Assembly (NCBI GenBank): GCA_030425485.1
Contig: JAUIAM010000002.1
Span: 186,001 to 250,000 of the forward strand
Length of the DNA stretch: 64,000 nt
DNA from: Verrucomicrobiia bacterium
GTDB taxonomy: Bacteria; Verrucomicrobiota; Verrucomicrobiia; Opitutales; Cerasicoccaceae
Direction of reading: 5' to 3'
Positions 16,241 through 26,395 of this stretch are shown here, piece after piece. Within the stretch, counting starts at the first letter, position 1, and every line of letters begins with the position of its first letter. The notes below the pieces were generated by a model. That model did not search any database, had not been told where the DNA came from, and was given only the letters and a program-made list of their open reading frames with translations. Both the position numbers and the translations under genes were made by a program.

Positions 16241-17545
16241 TTACTGGGTAAGACCTTGGATAATGCTAACAATCGGCAGGAACAGCGCAATAACAATTGT
16301 ACCCACGATGAGCGCGAGCATAACGATCATGATCGGCTCAATGATCGAGGTGATACTGTTCACGGCGTTATCCACGTCTTCGTCGTAGTTGTCCGCGATG
16401 CGGTTCAACATCTCCGCAAGCTCACCGGTTTCTTCACCCACGTCGATCATACTGGTCACCATGGTCGGGAATACACGCTGCTGCTCGAGCGGCGTAGCCA
16501 GCGGCTCACCGTCTCGCACACGGTCGTGCACACGGTCGAGCGCGTCGCTCAGTACCCTGTTGCCGATGATGTCACGGGTGATCTGGAGCGCCTGCAGGAT
16601 AGGCACACCGGAGGAAAGCAGCGTACCGAAAGTACGGGTAAAGCGTGAAACGGCAGCTTTTTGCGCCAAGTCACCAATCTTGGGCAACTTCAGCACGAGC
16701 TTGTCCTTGAGCGCACTACCGGGGCCCGATTTGACCGCGAAACGGAAGCCGAAAATCAGCGCGATAATCACTCCCACCAGAATGATACCCTGCATAAAGC
16801 TGTCCGGCGTCAGGGCATTACTAAAGGCGATAACCATCTTGGTCAGGCCGGGCATTTCGCTCTCACCACCAGGCAGCATGTCAGAGAAAATCTTCTGGAA
16901 ACGCGGTACGATGAAGATAAGCAGCAGGGCCACGATGGCAACCGCCACACAGACGACCACGACCGGATAGACCATAGCCGACTTGACCTTCTTCTTGGTC
17001 TTGAGGTTCTTTTCCATGAACAGGGCCAGACGCAGCAGGACGACGTCCAGCACACCACCGGCCTCACCGGCGCGGATCATGTTCACGTAGATGGGTTCGA
17101 AAATCTTCGGGTGCTGAGCCAGACCCTCGGAGAGGTTATTACCGGAGCGCACGTTATCGGCAATGTGCGTGAGCACTTCCTTAAAGCGCAGGTTTTTCTC
17201 CTGACGGATCATGACCTCGAGGCTGCGGAGCAGTGGCAGACCGGCCTGGAGCAGCGTAGCGAGCTGGCGCGTGAAGACGGTCAGACCTTCTTCATTAATC
17301 ACCTTACCAAAGCTAAAACCGCTGCTTTTCTTCTTGGAGCTGGCGCGGCCTCCTCCACTCTTGCGGCTTGGTCCCTTTGCCTTGGTGGCCTTGGCAGGCT
17401 TCCCGCCGCCGATCTCCTCGATCTTGCTTACCATCAGACCGCCAGAGGAAAGCTTGCTGCTGGCTTCGTCTTCGCTGTTGGCTGCGATTTTACCGGTCTT
17501 CTGCTTACCGGAGGAGTCAATGGCAGTGTATGAATATTTAGGCAT
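16241..17545 (-). CDS. pilC: type IV pilus inner-membrane platform protein (GspF family)
   Basis: 434 aa. The platform protein couples the cytoplasmic ATPases to pilin insertion and removal in the inner membrane. The N-terminus [25 protein letters not shown] is typical of PilC/GspF, followed by a Lys/Ser/Gly-rich linker (residues 50-80) and two GspF domains: [22 protein letters not shown]...[25 protein letters not shown] and [23 protein letters not shown]...[28 protein letters not shown], each with membrane helices. Last gene of the operon pilB-pilT-pilB-pilC and followed by a strong terminator. The choice of PilC over GspF rests on the adjacent pilT. Confidence 0.95.
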   Translation of the reverse strand: MPKYSYTAIDSSGKQKTGKIAANSEDEASSKLSSGGLMVSKIEEIGGGKPAKATKAKGPSRKSGGGRASSKKKSSGFSFGKVINEEGLTVFTRQLATLLQAGLPLLRSLEVMIRQEKNLRFKEVLTHIADNVRSGNNLSEGLAQHPKIFEPIYVNMIRAGEAGGVLDVVLLRLALFMEKNLKTKKKVKSAMVYPVVVVCVAVAIVALLLIFIVPRFQKIFSDMLPGGESEMPGLTKMVIAFSNALTPDSFMQGIILVGVIIALIFGFRFAVKSGPGSALKDKLVLKLPKIGDLAQKAAVSRFTRTFGTLLSSGVPILQALQITRDIIGNRVLSDALDRVHDRVRDGEPLATPLEQQRVFPTMVTSMIDVGEETGELAEMLNRIADNYDEDVDNAVNSITSIIEPIMIVMLALIVGTIVIALFLPIVSIIQGLTQ

Positions 17546-17608
17546 GGAGCAAAGCGGATAGGTGTTCGAGGGTTACAAGCTTTAGGTAAAATTAAAGGGA
17601 AAGTGTGT

Positions 17609-17641
17609 GGAACCACAAGCCCGCGTTTTGGGCGCGGTTCC
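17609..17641 (-). other. intercistronic hairpin between pilB and pilC
   Basis: In the 106-base gap of the pilus operon, GGAACC and GGTTCC enclose a GC-rich inner segment on the minus strand. There is no immediate run of T, so it looks more like an RNA structure for stability or attenuation than a full terminator. The call is based on complementarity only. Confidence 0.35.
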
Positions 17642-17651
17642 AGCACCGTTA

Positions 17652-19346
17652 CTAGGTATATTTTAACACCTCTTCGATTGTGGTTGCACCATCAAAGATG
17701 TTGCGCAGGCCGTCATCGCGTAGCGTGCGCATCCCTTGCTCAAGTGCTTTCTGGCGTAAAACCAGCGTGGGAGCGCGCTCGGTGATGAGCTGGCGTATCT
17801 GGTCCGAGACCATCAGCATCTCAAACAGGCCCTGTCGTCCACGGTAACCCGTCTGGCTGCAATCGTTGCACCCCTTACCGAAGAAGAACTGCTTGTCAGC
17901 GATGTCCAACGGGTCCGCCCCGAGCACTTCGATCAGTTGCTGGTCGGGCTCGTAGGCCGTGAGGCAAGTCGGGCAGATGCGGCGCACAAGGCGCTGGGCC
18001 AGAATGCCTTCCACCGAAGCAGAGATCAGGAACGGCTCCAGTCCCATATCAATCATACGGGTGATGGCCCCGGCGGCGTCATTGGTGTGCAGGGTACTGA
18101 GCACCACGTGACCGGTGAGCGAGGCCTGCACCGCGATCTGGGCCGTTTCCAAGTCTCGAATTTCCCCCACCATAATCTTGTCGGGGTCTTGACGGAGGAA
18201 GGAGCGCAGGGTGGCGGCAAAGTTCAGGCCCACGGCGTGGTTAATCGCCACCTGCATGATGCCGTCGATTTCGTATTCGACCGGATCTTCGGCGGTCAAA
18301 ATCTTGATCTCGGTCTTGTTTACCTCGCGTAGCGCGGAGTAAAGCGTGGTCGTCTTACCAGAACCCGTCGGCCCCGTGACGATGAAAATGCCGTTCGGGC
18401 GGGCAACCAGCCCACGGATGGACTCCAGCACGTCCTCGGGCATCGATAGCTGCTCAAGGTCGAGTGAGGTGGCCGACTTATCCAGAACACGAAGCACCAC
18501 ACTCTCCCCAAACTGGGTCGGGAGCGTAGATACACGCAAGTCAACCGGACGCCCGGCAATGGTCATCTTGATACGACCGTCCTGCGGGATGCGGCGCTCG
18601 GCAATGTTGAGGTTCGAGAGCACCTTGACACGCGAAATAACCGGCGTGGCCAGGCTCTTGGGCGGAGGGGCCATTTCGTAGAGCGCACCGTCAATACGGT
18701 AACGGATGCGGAACTGGTCCTCGAAGGGTTCAAAGTGAACGTCAGAAGCCTTGTCGCGAATGGCCTGCTGGAGCACCAGATTCACGAAGCGAATAATCGG
18801 CGTTTCATTGGCCATGGTGGCCAGGGCGGCCTCGCTCAGCTCATCATCATCGTCGACCTCGGGCTCGCTGCTGGCGATCTCGTCCAGCAGGTCGTCGATC
18901 GAGGAGTCCTCATCGCCGTAGTTACTGGCCAGCAGGTTGTCGAGATAGTCCGGATCGGTGACGACCAGATTGATGTCCTTACTCAGGGAGAAGGTCAGGT
19001 CGTCGATGATGTTGTTGTTAAAGGGGTCCTTGGCCAGCAGGTCGATGGACTGGTCGTCCACCCGAAGCGGCACAACCGCGTACATGCGGGCGACAGCGGG
19101 CTTAACGGCGCGGGCGACTTCCTCCGAAATGGCCTGCGGGGGCACGGGCAGGTACTCGTACTGGAGGTACTCGGCGACCATTTCCAGGAGCTCACCACGC
19201 TCAATCAGCCCGGAGTCGATAACGGCTTCGGCCAAGGCCTTGCCCGTCGTGATGTGGGACTGGTTCAGCTCCTCCAGTTGCGCCAGCTCAAGCTGCTCGC
19301 TCTCGCGCAGGATTTCGTAAACGGTGTCGTTGTGGTCTTCAAACAT
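17652..19346 (-). CDS. pilB: type IV pilus extension ATPase PilB/GspE, second copy
   Basis: 564 aa. An N-terminal MshEN-like domain ([37 protein letters not shown]...[18 protein letters not shown]) precedes the secretion ATPase core: Walker [20 protein letters not shown], the Asp box [18 protein letters not shown], Walker [14 protein letters not shown], the His box [18 protein letters not shown], and a C-terminal tetracysteine (CPTC...CNDC). It would hydrolyse ATP to power pilus assembly or type II-like secretion. It lies 18 bases downstream of pilT and upstream of pilC. An insertion [23 protein letters not shown] near residue 160 is absent from the other copy. Confidence 0.95.
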   Translation of the reverse strand: MFEDHNDTVYEILRESEQLELAQLEELNQSHITTGKALAEAVIDSGLIERGELLEMVAEYLQYEYLPVPPQAISEEVARAVKPAVARMYAVVPLRVDDQSIDLLAKDPFNNNIIDDLTFSLSKDINLVVTDPDYLDNLLASNYGDEDSSIDDLLDEIASSEPEVDDDDELSEAALATMANETPIIRFVNLVLQQAIRDKASDVHFEPFEDQFRIRYRIDGALYEMAPPPKSLATPVISRVKVLSNLNIAERRIPQDGRIKMTIAGRPVDLRVSTLPTQFGESVVLRVLDKSATSLDLEQLSMPEDVLESIRGLVARPNGIFIVTGPTGSGKTTTLYSALREVNKTEIKILTAEDPVEYEIDGIMQVAINHAVGLNFAATLRSFLRQDPDKIMVGEIRDLETAQIAVQASLTGHVVLSTLHTNDAAGAITRMIDMGLEPFLISASVEGILAQRLVRRICPTCLTAYEPDQQLIEVLGADPLDIADKQFFFGKGCNDCSQTGYRGRQGLFEMLMVSDQIRQLITERAPTLVLRQKALEQGMRTLRDDGLRNIFDGATTIEEVLKYT

Positions 19347-19364
19347 GGTGGGGGCGGCAACGGT

Positions 19365-20426
19365 TTAATTGCTCTGGAGTTTCTTGCGCATATCAGAGGG
19401 CGCTTGGGATTTTTCCAGGCAGGTTTCTGCCGAAATAAGGCTGCGGTTGTACAAACTGATTAAATTCGCATCGAGGGTAATCATACCCAGATGCGCGCCC
19501 GTCTGGATCTCAGACTGGACTCGGTAAGTCTTGTTATCACGGATCTGGGCGGCGATGGACTCGGTCATGACCATGATCTCGTAGCCGGCGATGCGGCCTC
19601 CTCCGACCTTGCGGCAGAGGACTTGGGAGATAACGGCGACAATGGACGAGGCCAACTGCGTACGGATCTGGTCCTTGGTGTCGGCGGGGAAGGCGTCCAC
19701 GATGCGGTCGATGGTGCGAGCCGCGCCGGTGGTGTGCAAGGTGCCAAAAACAAGGTGGCCGGTTTCTGCTGCGGTGACGGCAGCCGAGATGGTTTCCAGA
19801 TCGCGCATTTCCCCAATGAGAATGACGTCCGGGTCCTGACGTAGTGCGCCGCGAATGGCGTCGGCAAAATTGGGCACATCCACGCCGACTTCACGCTGGG
19901 TGACGATGCTGTTCTTGTGCTCGTGGTAGTACTCGATCGGCTCTTCAATCGTGATGATGTGGCCGTCGCTGTTCTCGTTGATCCAGTTAATCATCGAGGC
20001 CAGCGTGGTCGACTTACCCGAACCGGTCGGCCCCGTAACGAGGATGAGTCCGCGCGGGCGCTGGAGCAGGTCCTTGATGCCATCGGGCAGACCGAGCTGG
20101 CGCAGGGAAAAAAGTTTTTTGGGAATCTGGCGCAGAACGACGCCGTAGTCCCCCTTGGCCTTGAGCACGGAAACGCGAAAGCGGGTGTCATCCTGAAAGC
20201 TGAAACCGAAGTCCGCCCCACCGCTTACCTTAACCTTCTGCTGGTTGTCCTCCGAGGTAATAGCGCGCATGAGCTCCTCGGTGTTGTCCGGCGTCAAGTC
20301 CGGGCCGTCCACCGACACCATGGAGCCGCCCAGACGCAAGGTGGGAGGCCTCCCCACCTGCAAATGCAAGTCCGAAGCCTCCTGCTCGATCATCAGCTCG
20401 AGTAAGACATTCATATCGTAACTCAT
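19365..20426 (-). CDS. pilT: type IV pilus retraction ATPase
   Basis: 353 aa, standard PilT length. Powers pilus retraction for twitching and DNA uptake. Landmarks are [25 protein letters not shown] at the start, Walker [47 protein letters not shown], Walker [15 protein letters not shown] and the His box [29 protein letters not shown]. It lacks the long N-terminal domain and tetracysteine of PilB, which separates it from the two neighbours. It sits 40 bases after the first pilB and 18 before the second, so all four genes are probably one transcript. Confidence 0.97.
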   Translation of the reverse strand: MSYDMNVLLELMIEQEASDLHLQVGRPPTLRLGGSMVSVDGPDLTPDNTEELMRAITSEDNQQKVKVSGGADFGFSFQDDTRFRVSVLKAKGDYGVVLRQIPKKLFSLRQLGLPDGIKDLLQRPRGLILVTGPTGSGKSTTLASMINWINENSDGHIITIEEPIEYYHEHKNSIVTQREVGVDVPNFADAIRGALRQDPDVILIGEMRDLETISAAVTAAETGHLVFGTLHTTGAARTIDRIVDAFPADTKDQIRTQLASSIVAVISQVLCRKVGGGRIAGYEIMVMTESIAAQIRDNKTYRVQSEIQTGAHLGMITLDANLISLYNRSLISAETCLEKSQAPSDMRKKLQSN

Positions 20427-20466
20427 GGCGTGGATGTTGGAGGGTTAGTCGGGTGAAAGACGAAAA

Positions 20467-22200
20467 TCAGGGAGCGTCACCAACGGTGACGTGCAGCACT
20501 TCATCCAGCGTCGTCATGCCGGAGGTCACCTTACGGAAACCGTCCTCACGCATGGTGCGCATGCCCGATTCACGGGCTTTGGCGCGCAACTCGACCAGGT
20601 TGCGGCCTTCGTAAATCATTTGCTGCATTTCTTCACCGACCTGGAACAGCTCGAAGATACCAAAGCGGCCCTTGTGGCCTGTGCCGTGGCACTTCGGGCA
20701 CCCCTCACCCTTATAGAAGGTGGCATCAGCAATCTGGGAAGGAGTCAGCCCCATCGCGGCGGTTTCCTTGGGCTCCAAAATTGTCGGTTGCTTACAGGCA
20801 GCACAGATGCGGCGGACAAGGCGCTGGGCCAGGACACCACGGAGCGAAGCAGATACGAGGAAGGGCTTCACACCGATGTCGACCAGACGGGTCACCGCGC
20901 TGGGGGCGTCATTGGTGTGCAGCGTACTAAATACCATGTGACCGGTGAGCGAGGCGTTGACCGCGATTTCCGCCGTCTCCAAGTCTCGAATTTCCCCCAC
21001 CATGATGATGTTCGGCGCCTGACGCAGCATCGAGCGAAGCGCGGCGGCAAACGTCATGCCCACGTCTTTGCGGACCTGCACCTGGTTAATCCCCGTCATC
21101 TGGTATTCGACCGGGTCTTCAACCGTGATGATCTTGCGGTCCGGGTGGTTAACGTAGTTGAGCGCGGAGTAAAGCGTGGTGGACTTACCCGAACCGGTCG
21201 GCCCCGTAACGAGGAAGATGCCGTCCGGCATGGCCACGAGCCGCTCAAAGCGCTCCTGGTCGTCACTGAAGAAGCCCAACTGCGGCAGGCCGAGGTTCAG
21301 CCCCTCCTTGTCCAGAATACGCATGACGATGGACTCGCCGTAAACGGTGGGCAGGGATGACACACGAAGGTCAATCTCCTTCGCGCTGGCCTTCATCTGA
21401 ATACGGCCGTCCTGCGGGATGCGCTTTTCGGCGATGGAGATGTTCGCCATCAGCTTTAGGCGCGATAAAATAGAGGGTTGCAGGCGCTTGGGCGGGTTTT
21501 CTACCTCCTGCAGCACACCGTCAATACGGTAGCGCACGCGGAAACGCTTTTCCAGGGGCTCAAGGTGGATGTCAGACGCGCGGCGCTTGATGGCCTCCGT
21601 AATGAGCATGTGCACGTAACGGATGATGGGGGCTTCCTCTTCCTTAACGTCCTGCTCGTCACCCGTGGGTAAATCGATTTTGATGTCACCCTCTTCGGCC
21701 AGTTCGCCAAAGATACCGGCCATCTCGCCCATGTCCTCGGCCTGCGGGCTTTCGTAGTACTGGTGGATGGCGTGCTCGATGTCCTCCAACGGAGCCAGGC
21801 GGGCATTGACCGTCATCTTGATGACGTGGCTGATGCTGTCGACAGAGTCCACGTCCAGCGGATCGCAAACGGCCAGCTCCAACTGGTTACCGTCCACCTC
21901 GATGGGAAAGACCTTGTAGCGCACAGCCATCTCGCGGTTGACCAGCTCCAGGGCCTCGTGGGAGACCCGGATGTCGTTCAGGTCGACGACCTCCATGCTG
22001 AACTCGTCAGCAAGGGCCTCCACGACCTGATCCTTGGTCACCACCCCTTTTTGGACCAGCAGCTCCAGAACGGCAGCGTCTTCGTTATCAGGCGTTTCGT
22101 CATCGGCTTGTACCGATTGACGCGCAGTTTCCACGTCCTCGGGGTTGAGGAGTGATCTGTCTTGTAAGAGTTGGAGTACAAAATCGTCGGCGGACGTCAC
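20467..22200 (-). CDS. pilB: type IV pilus extension ATPase PilB/GspE, first copy
   Basis: 577 aa and the first gene of the pilus motor operon. It has two MshEN-like segments at the N-terminus ([15 protein letters not shown]...[37 protein letters not shown]), then the ATPase core: Walker [40 protein letters not shown], Walker [14 protein letters not shown], His box [24 protein letters not shown], and the tetracysteine CAAC...CPKC. The Walker B lead-in reads QAPN where the second copy has QDPD. Two PilB-like ATPases beside one PilT and one PilC suggest either two pilus or secretion machines sharing a platform or specialised motors. Confidence 0.95.
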   Translation of the reverse strand: MTSADDFVLQLLQDRSLLNPEDVETARQSVQADDETPDNEDAAVLELLVQKGVVTKDQVVEALADEFSMEVVDLNDIRVSHEALELVNREMAVRYKVFPIEVDGNQLELAVCDPLDVDSVDSISHVIKMTVNARLAPLEDIEHAIHQYYESPQAEDMGEMAGIFGELAEEGDIKIDLPTGDEQDVKEEEAPIIRYVHMLITEAIKRRASDIHLEPLEKRFRVRYRIDGVLQEVENPPKRLQPSILSRLKLMANISIAEKRIPQDGRIQMKASAKEIDLRVSSLPTVYGESIVMRILDKEGLNLGLPQLGFFSDDQERFERLVAMPDGIFLVTGPTGSGKSTTLYSALNYVNHPDRKIITVEDPVEYQMTGINQVQVRKDVGMTFAAALRSMLRQAPNIIMVGEIRDLETAEIAVNASLTGHMVFSTLHTNDAPSAVTRLVDIGVKPFLVSASLRGVLAQRLVRRICAACKQPTILEPKETAAMGLTPSQIADATFYKGEGCPKCHGTGHKGRFGIFELFQVGEEMQQMIYEGRNLVELRAKARESGMRTMREDGFRKVTSGMTTLDEVLHVTVGDAP

Positions 22201-22372
22201 GGTGAGATAAAGCTATTATTTCGCACAAAGAAGCGTGCTTTGCACCCTTGGTCAATGGGTTTGATGCGAGTTATATATAAGGTTAGGAGAGATTTTGCTC
22301 TGTTGAGAGCTAAAATCAGTATTGGTTAGCCAATAATCTTTCAATCATTCATTTTAAGGTACCCCGAAAAAG

Positions 22373-22400
22373 AAAGGCCGGTCTTGCGACCGGCCTTTTG
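22373..22400 (-). terminator. terminator of the PEP-CTERM gene
   Basis: AAAGGCCGGTCTTGCGACCGGCCTTT is an 11-pair stem with a four-base loop. On the minus strand it is followed by TTTCTTTTT, placing it just after the PEP-CTERM stop codon; the plus-strand side has a shorter T run. Confidence 0.85.
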
Positions 22401-22427
22401 ATTTCATGAGGATCTATGACTGTGTGT

Positions 22428-23126
22428 TTACTGGGAAACGCGTTTGCGGCGGTAGAGCACGAAGCCCATCATGGCAAGGCCACCGAGGGCCGCATAGGTG
22501 GAAGGCTCGGGTACAGCCTGGACGAATTGATCGCCGCTGTCCGTGCGCATCTCAAAAATAGCCGTGTGCAGGCCGGTGTCCCAATTGAGCTCGTAGGACG
22601 TCACGCCGAGGCTGCTCAGGTCCCACTGGTAGACGTAGACTTCGGACGGGTCTTCGCCAAAGGAGAAATTACCCGCCCAGGACGCCGTAAAGTCAGCAGC
22701 AAGGGTCTGTGAACCACCGTTGTAGGAGAGCGTAATCTCCGGGGCAGTTGCAAACTCGTCCAGCATGTCGATCTGGAAAATCAGCGTCTCAATACCCGCA
22801 AGCGGACTATTGTTAGTCATGCTCCACTGGCCAGGGCTCATGAACGTGTAGATGGAACTGGAGCCGGGGTAACCACCGAAACCAGGCGTCTTGTCAAAGG
22901 CGTCAGCGCTGGCACCTGTTACTGCCGTGATCGGCTGGGGCCAGCCTGCCGTATTGGTACCGAAAGAATTGTAGCCAGCAGCCGTCGTGTAGTTGGTGCT
23001 GGTCAGGTCGGACCAAGTGCCGAACTCTGTCGTTCCGGGAAGATTGTAAGCAACGATTCCCGCTTGGGAGAATGGTGCTGCGAGCATTGCGACGGCCAAT
23101 AGCGTAAGTGTTGTCTGTAGTTTCAT
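22428..23126 (-). CDS. exported PEP-CTERM domain protein
   Basis: 232 aa. N-terminal signal peptide (LQTTLTLLAVAMLAAPFSQA) and a C-terminal PEP-CTERM sorting signal, VPEPSTYAALGGLAMMGFVLYRRKRVSQ: PEP motif, one membrane helix and basic tail. Such proteins are exported and processed at the inner membrane by an exosortase, usually for envelope or exopolysaccharide-linked display. The body is beta-rich and Ser/Thr/Asn-rich, with LSYNGGSQTLAADFTASWAGNFSFGEDPSEVYVYQWDLSSLGVTSYELNWDT; no enzymatic motif is seen. It shares weak phrase similarity (SxGxxYNSFGTNTAGWP; YQWDLS versus WEWDLR) with the divergently transcribed neighbour, which lacks the sorting signal. Confidence 0.9.
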   Translation of the reverse strand: MKLQTTLTLLAVAMLAAPFSQAGIVAYNLPGTTEFGTWSDLTSTNYTTAAGYNSFGTNTAGWPQPITAVTGASADAFDKTPGFGGYPGSSSIYTFMSPGQWSMTNNSPLAGIETLIFQIDMLDEFATAPEITLSYNGGSQTLAADFTASWAGNFSFGEDPSEVYVYQWDLSSLGVTSYELNWDTGLHTAIFEMRTDSGDQFVQAVPEPSTYAALGGLAMMGFVLYRRKRVSQ

Positions 23127-23192
23127 AAATAAGGTTGACTAAGAGAGAACGTGTCTCAGTATCGACCCTGTTCAATTGAGAATGAGTTTCAA

Positions 23193-24578
23193 ATGCAAGA
23201 CAAAATCTTCAACTTTCTTCACTTTTCTTCTAAAACCCTGTGCGTCGGTGCGCTACTGGGCCTCTCCTGTGCTGGCCTGAACGCCCAAAACTTCTATGAG
23301 GATAATTTTCAGTTCCCCAAGTTCATCGACCCTGAGCATGAGAGCTTCGACCCGAACGCTGAGTTCGTCTACTTTGATCGCGTAACCTCGGATTACAACG
23401 CCTGGGACTACCCCTTTTCCTCAACGCCAAGCCCCGTCAACACCCCCACGCCAGACAACGGCAGTAATAACACAGACGCCTTCTGGATCCAGAACGGCAC
23501 GGACACGGCATTCATCCTTGGCGGCGAGAGCCTGTACTCTTTCGATGGCACACAGAGCTTTGTCGTCTACGACCAAACCGCAACCGGCGATGTCGATCAG
23601 GTGCTTTTCCAGGTAGGCTCCCTCGGCTCGCACCCCGATCCGGAAAGCGCCCTCCTCTACTACCGCGAAACCGTGGGCGGCCCCATCCAAGGCCCGCTGC
23701 CGGCCACTAACATCGGCTACCTCTCGGATAACTCCGGGGGTAACTTCATCCAGGCTATCTCCGGCTGGGAATGGGACCTCCGCGGCATCACCGTTGCAGA
23801 GTACTACATCACTTATTCCGCTCTGGGCAGCAGCATGAGCTACAAGGGCTCGCTCCTGACCAGCCAGACCGGGTACGACCCGGAGCTGGGCCAGGCCGTC
23901 TTCCTCGGCGTCAACGGCGTGTTTAGCAGCCCGGGAGTCGTCACCTATGTTCTGGACGGTGGTAGTGCCCAGCTCGGTTATCAGCCTGGAGACTCGGTTG
24001 TCCTCACCGCCACCCCCAACGATGGTTATGTTTTCCTCCGCTGGGAAGGTGATATCGACTCCTCCGACAGCAGCGTGACCATCACCATGCCCGCCGATGA
24101 CTTTAACGCCACGGCCATCTTTACCCCCACCGGATACGACTACTGGAGAAACGACCACATCATCCCCAGCATGTTTGAGGGCAATCCGGCCGTGAACGGC
24201 CTCCCCACCGCCGACCCGAACAACAACGGCCTCAACAACATCCTCGAATACGCCCTCGGGGGTGAACCTGAAATCTATGGCGATGTCTCCGCCCGCCCCG
24301 TCGTCGCCTTGAGCGATGACGGCCAGCACCTTACCCTGATCTACGACCAGCTTCCCTTTGCCACAGACCTCACCTACCGTGTCCTCGTCTCCAGCGATGG
24401 CCAGACCTGGCACTATAACGGCGACGGCCTCGGCGGACCGTACACCGACGCAGAGGTTTCCACCATTTACAACGACAACGGCACCCAAACGGTCGTCGTC
24501 ACCGACCTCACAGCTCTCAGCTCGTTACCCACCGGCACCGTACGCCAAATGCGTCTGGAAGTCATTTACACCCCATAA
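23193..24578 (+). CDS. exported protein with divergent InlB B-repeat-like domain
   Basis: 461 aa from ATG at 23193; the ORF-track start at 23151 would place 14 residues before the signal peptide. The N-terminus (FLHFSSKTLCVGALLGLSCAGLNAQ) is a signal peptide. Residues about 250-315 (YVLDGGSAQLGYQPGDSVVLTATPNDGYVFLRWEGDIDSSDSSVTITMPADDFNATAIFTP) match the bacterial InlB B-type repeat found in surface proteins. TADPNNNGLNNILEYALGGEP is a calcium-loop-like segment common at the end of verrucomicrobial exported proteins. No catalytic site recognised. The stop lies 13 bases before the pseudopilin gene, so the two are probably one operon. Confidence 0.85.
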   Translation: MQDKIFNFLHFSSKTLCVGALLGLSCAGLNAQNFYEDNFQFPKFIDPEHESFDPNAEFVYFDRVTSDYNAWDYPFSSTPSPVNTPTPDNGSNNTDAFWIQNGTDTAFILGGESLYSFDGTQSFVVYDQTATGDVDQVLFQVGSLGSHPDPESALLYYRETVGGPIQGPLPATNIGYLSDNSGGNFIQAISGWEWDLRGITVAEYYITYSALGSSMSYKGSLLTSQTGYDPELGQAVFLGVNGVFSSPGVVTYVLDGGSAQLGYQPGDSVVLTATPNDGYVFLRWEGDIDSSDSSVTITMPADDFNATAIFTPTGYDYWRNDHIIPSMFEGNPAVNGLPTADPNNNGLNNILEYALGGEPEIYGDVSARPVVALSDDGQHLTLIYDQLPFATDLTYRVLVSSDGQTWHYNGDGLGGPYTDAEVSTIYNDNGTQTVVVTDLTALSSLPTGTVRQMRLEVIYTP

Positions 24579-24591
24579 GGCTAGAGCAACA

Positions 24592-25470
24592 ATGAAAACC
24601 ACACCACTTCGCTACTCGAAAGCGCAGCGCAACGGCTTCACCTTGATGGAACTTCTGACGGTTATTGCCGTCTTGGCCCTCCTGGGAAGCATCGTCGCCG
24701 CCACGGCATCGACCATTTTCGAAACAGCAGCTAAAACGAAGGAGGTTTCGGTCGCCCGAAACCTGATTACCACTTACCTGCTCTTCCCGGCAGAGCACAG
24801 TGGACGCCTCATGCAGAGCAATGGCAGGGAGGACAATCTCTCCGTTCGCGGCTTTGACAATACCGTCTTCCCCCAGGGTGACTTTGCCGCGCTGCGATGG
24901 CCGTGGAAGCTGGCTAACCTCTCCCCGGACGGCACACACATGCTCTTTATCGAGGAGCATGACGAGTGGCACCAGGAACTCCTGCGAGGACGCAACAGCT
25001 ACACCATTAGCGGCTCTCCCTCCTTCGGCATCAACAAGTACTTTGTCGGTGGTGACTACGAGAGCACATCCCTCTCCCCCTCCGCCACCAAGAGCATTTT
25101 TAACAAAACCGCTCGCTACCCGAGGGAGTACTGCGTTACGCGCCTGCATTCTGCCTTCAAGGCATCCGACCTCATTGTCTTTTGCTCAAGCTCGACCAAA
25201 AGCTACGGCTGGTCCGAGGGCACCACGGGCAACTACTACGTCAGCCCCCCCATCATGCCAAACGGACTGCGCTGGGGCTCTTACTCCGAGGAGAAGCCCG
25301 GCACGATGGGCAACGTGGACCTCCGCCGCGAAGGTGGCACCGAGGCCGTCGTGGCCAACCTCGACGGCAGCGTGGAGCTCCTGAACGAAGAGGAACTGCG
25401 GGACATGCGTCGCTGGTCAAATCAGGCCGCCATCGCCGATAACCCCAATTTCTCCGATTTCAGCAACTAG
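24592..25470 (+). CDS. type II secretion/type IV pilin-like protein (pseudopilin)
   Basis: 292 aa from ATG at 24592; the ORF-track start at 24358 lies inside the previous gene. A basic leader ends in the prepilin peptidase site G-FTLMELLTVIAVLALLGSIVAAT, with the conserved Glu at +5 and the hydrophobic helix. The globular part (LSPDGTHMLFIEEHDEWHQELLRGRNSYTISGSPSFGINKYFVGG; TEAVVANLDGSVELLNEEEL) resembles the large verrucomicrobial pseudopilin group whose members accompany exported proteins. It would be processed by PilD/GspO, not found here. Immediately downstream of the InlB-repeat protein and followed by a terminator. Confidence 0.9.
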   Translation: MKTTPLRYSKAQRNGFTLMELLTVIAVLALLGSIVAATASTIFETAAKTKEVSVARNLITTYLLFPAEHSGRLMQSNGREDNLSVRGFDNTVFPQGDFAALRWPWKLANLSPDGTHMLFIEEHDEWHQELLRGRNSYTISGSPSFGINKYFVGGDYESTSLSPSATKSIFNKTARYPREYCVTRLHSAFKASDLIVFCSSSTKSYGWSEGTTGNYYVSPPIMPNGLRWGSYSEEKPGTMGNVDLRREGGTEAVVANLDGSVELLNEEELRDMRRWSNQAAIADNPNFSDFSN

Positions 25471-25519
25471 CGCATCGTCGTGTTAAGGATTCGCACGAGC
25501 TGAGTTGATTTTTAACCAA

Positions 25520-25548
25520 ACGCCGTCCAGCACCGGACGGCGTTTTTT
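25520..25548 (+). terminator. terminator after the pseudopilin gene
   Basis: ACGCCGTCCAGCACCGGACGGCGT forms a nine-pair stem with a six-base loop followed by TTTTTT, about 50 bases after the pseudopilin stop. Confidence 0.92.
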
Positions 25549-25591
25549 ATGCCTGCCCATCAGGAGTCTCACCAAATACGGGGGGCTGGGT

Positions 25592-25619
25592 TTGACATTT
25601 ACCTCGGTCCAGGCATAGC
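25592..25619 (+). promoter_or_regulatory. possible sigma70 promoter of the exported SOD gene
   Basis: A perfect TTGACA at 25592 is followed after 16 bases by CATAGC. The -10 match is only three of six. If used, transcription would begin almost at the ATG at 25628, giving a leaderless or nearly leaderless mRNA. Weak call. Confidence 0.3.
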
Positions 25620-25627
25620 CTGTGCGC

Positions 25628-26395
25628 ATGGAAAGCTCGACATCTCACTCCTCCCCACTCTCACGCCGTCAATTCGTCGGGGCCGCAGGTCTCGCCGGGA
25701 TGGGCATGTTCGCCGCAAACTCCATGCAGGCCGCCGAAGGCAGCCCCGCGCCGACATCGACGGGGCTTTTTGACGTCCCCCGCAACAGCAAGGGCGAGTA
25801 CGGACTGCCCCCCCTCCCCTATGCCTACGATGCGCTCGAGCCCCACATCGACGCCGAGACCATGCGCCTCCACCACGACATCCACTTCGAGGGCTATCGC
25901 ACGGGCTTGAACAAGGCCATCGCCAAGATGACGGAATTTCGCCAAAAGGGCGAGTTCCCCGAAATTTCCTACTGGGAGAACCAACTCGCCTTCAACGGCG
26001 CGGGCTACAACCTCCACACCGTCTTTTTCGAAAACATGGCCCCGGCAGGCACCACCGAACCGAGTGCTGCGGTGGATAAGATTCTCGCCGATGCCTTCGG
26101 CAGCCGCAAAGCCTTCCAGGAGCAATTCTCCGCCGCCTCCAAGGCCGTGCAGGGCAGCGGCTGGGGCATCCTCGGCTACCAGCCCTTTGGTAAGCGTCTC
26201 GTAATCCTACAGGCAGAAAAACACCAGAACCTGACCCAGTGGGCCGTCATCCCGATCCTCGCCCTCGACGTCTGGGAGCACGCCTACTACCTCAAGTACC
26301 AGAACAAACGCGGCGATTACATCACCAACTGGTGGAAGGTCGTCAACTGGGATAACGTCGAGCAACGCCTTGAGGCCGCCATGAAGGTGACCTAG
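25628..26395 (+). CDS. Tat-exported Fe/Mn superoxide dismutase
   Basis: 255 aa from ATG at 25628 (GTG at 25622 also possible). The N-terminus SRRQFVGAAGLAGMGMFAANSMQAA is a twin-arginine signal, so the enzyme is exported folded with its metal. The SOD body begins at [40 protein letters not shown]; ligands are expected at His in LHHDIHF, His in AGYNLHTVFF, and Asp/His in [21 protein letters not shown]. The second ligand region differs from the GGHxNH of the cytoplasmic copy at 47.6 kb. Converts superoxide to oxygen and peroxide in the periplasm. The stop overlaps the convergent glycosylase gene by four bases. Confidence 0.93.
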   Translation: MESSTSHSSPLSRRQFVGAAGLAGMGMFAANSMQAAEGSPAPTSTGLFDVPRNSKGEYGLPPLPYAYDALEPHIDAETMRLHHDIHFEGYRTGLNKAIAKMTEFRQKGEFPEISYWENQLAFNGAGYNLHTVFFENMAPAGTTEPSAAVDKILADAFGSRKAFQEQFSAASKAVQGSGWGILGYQPFGKRLVILQAEKHQNLTQWAVIPILALDVWEHAYYLKYQNKRGDYITNWWKVVNWDNVEQRLEAAMKVT

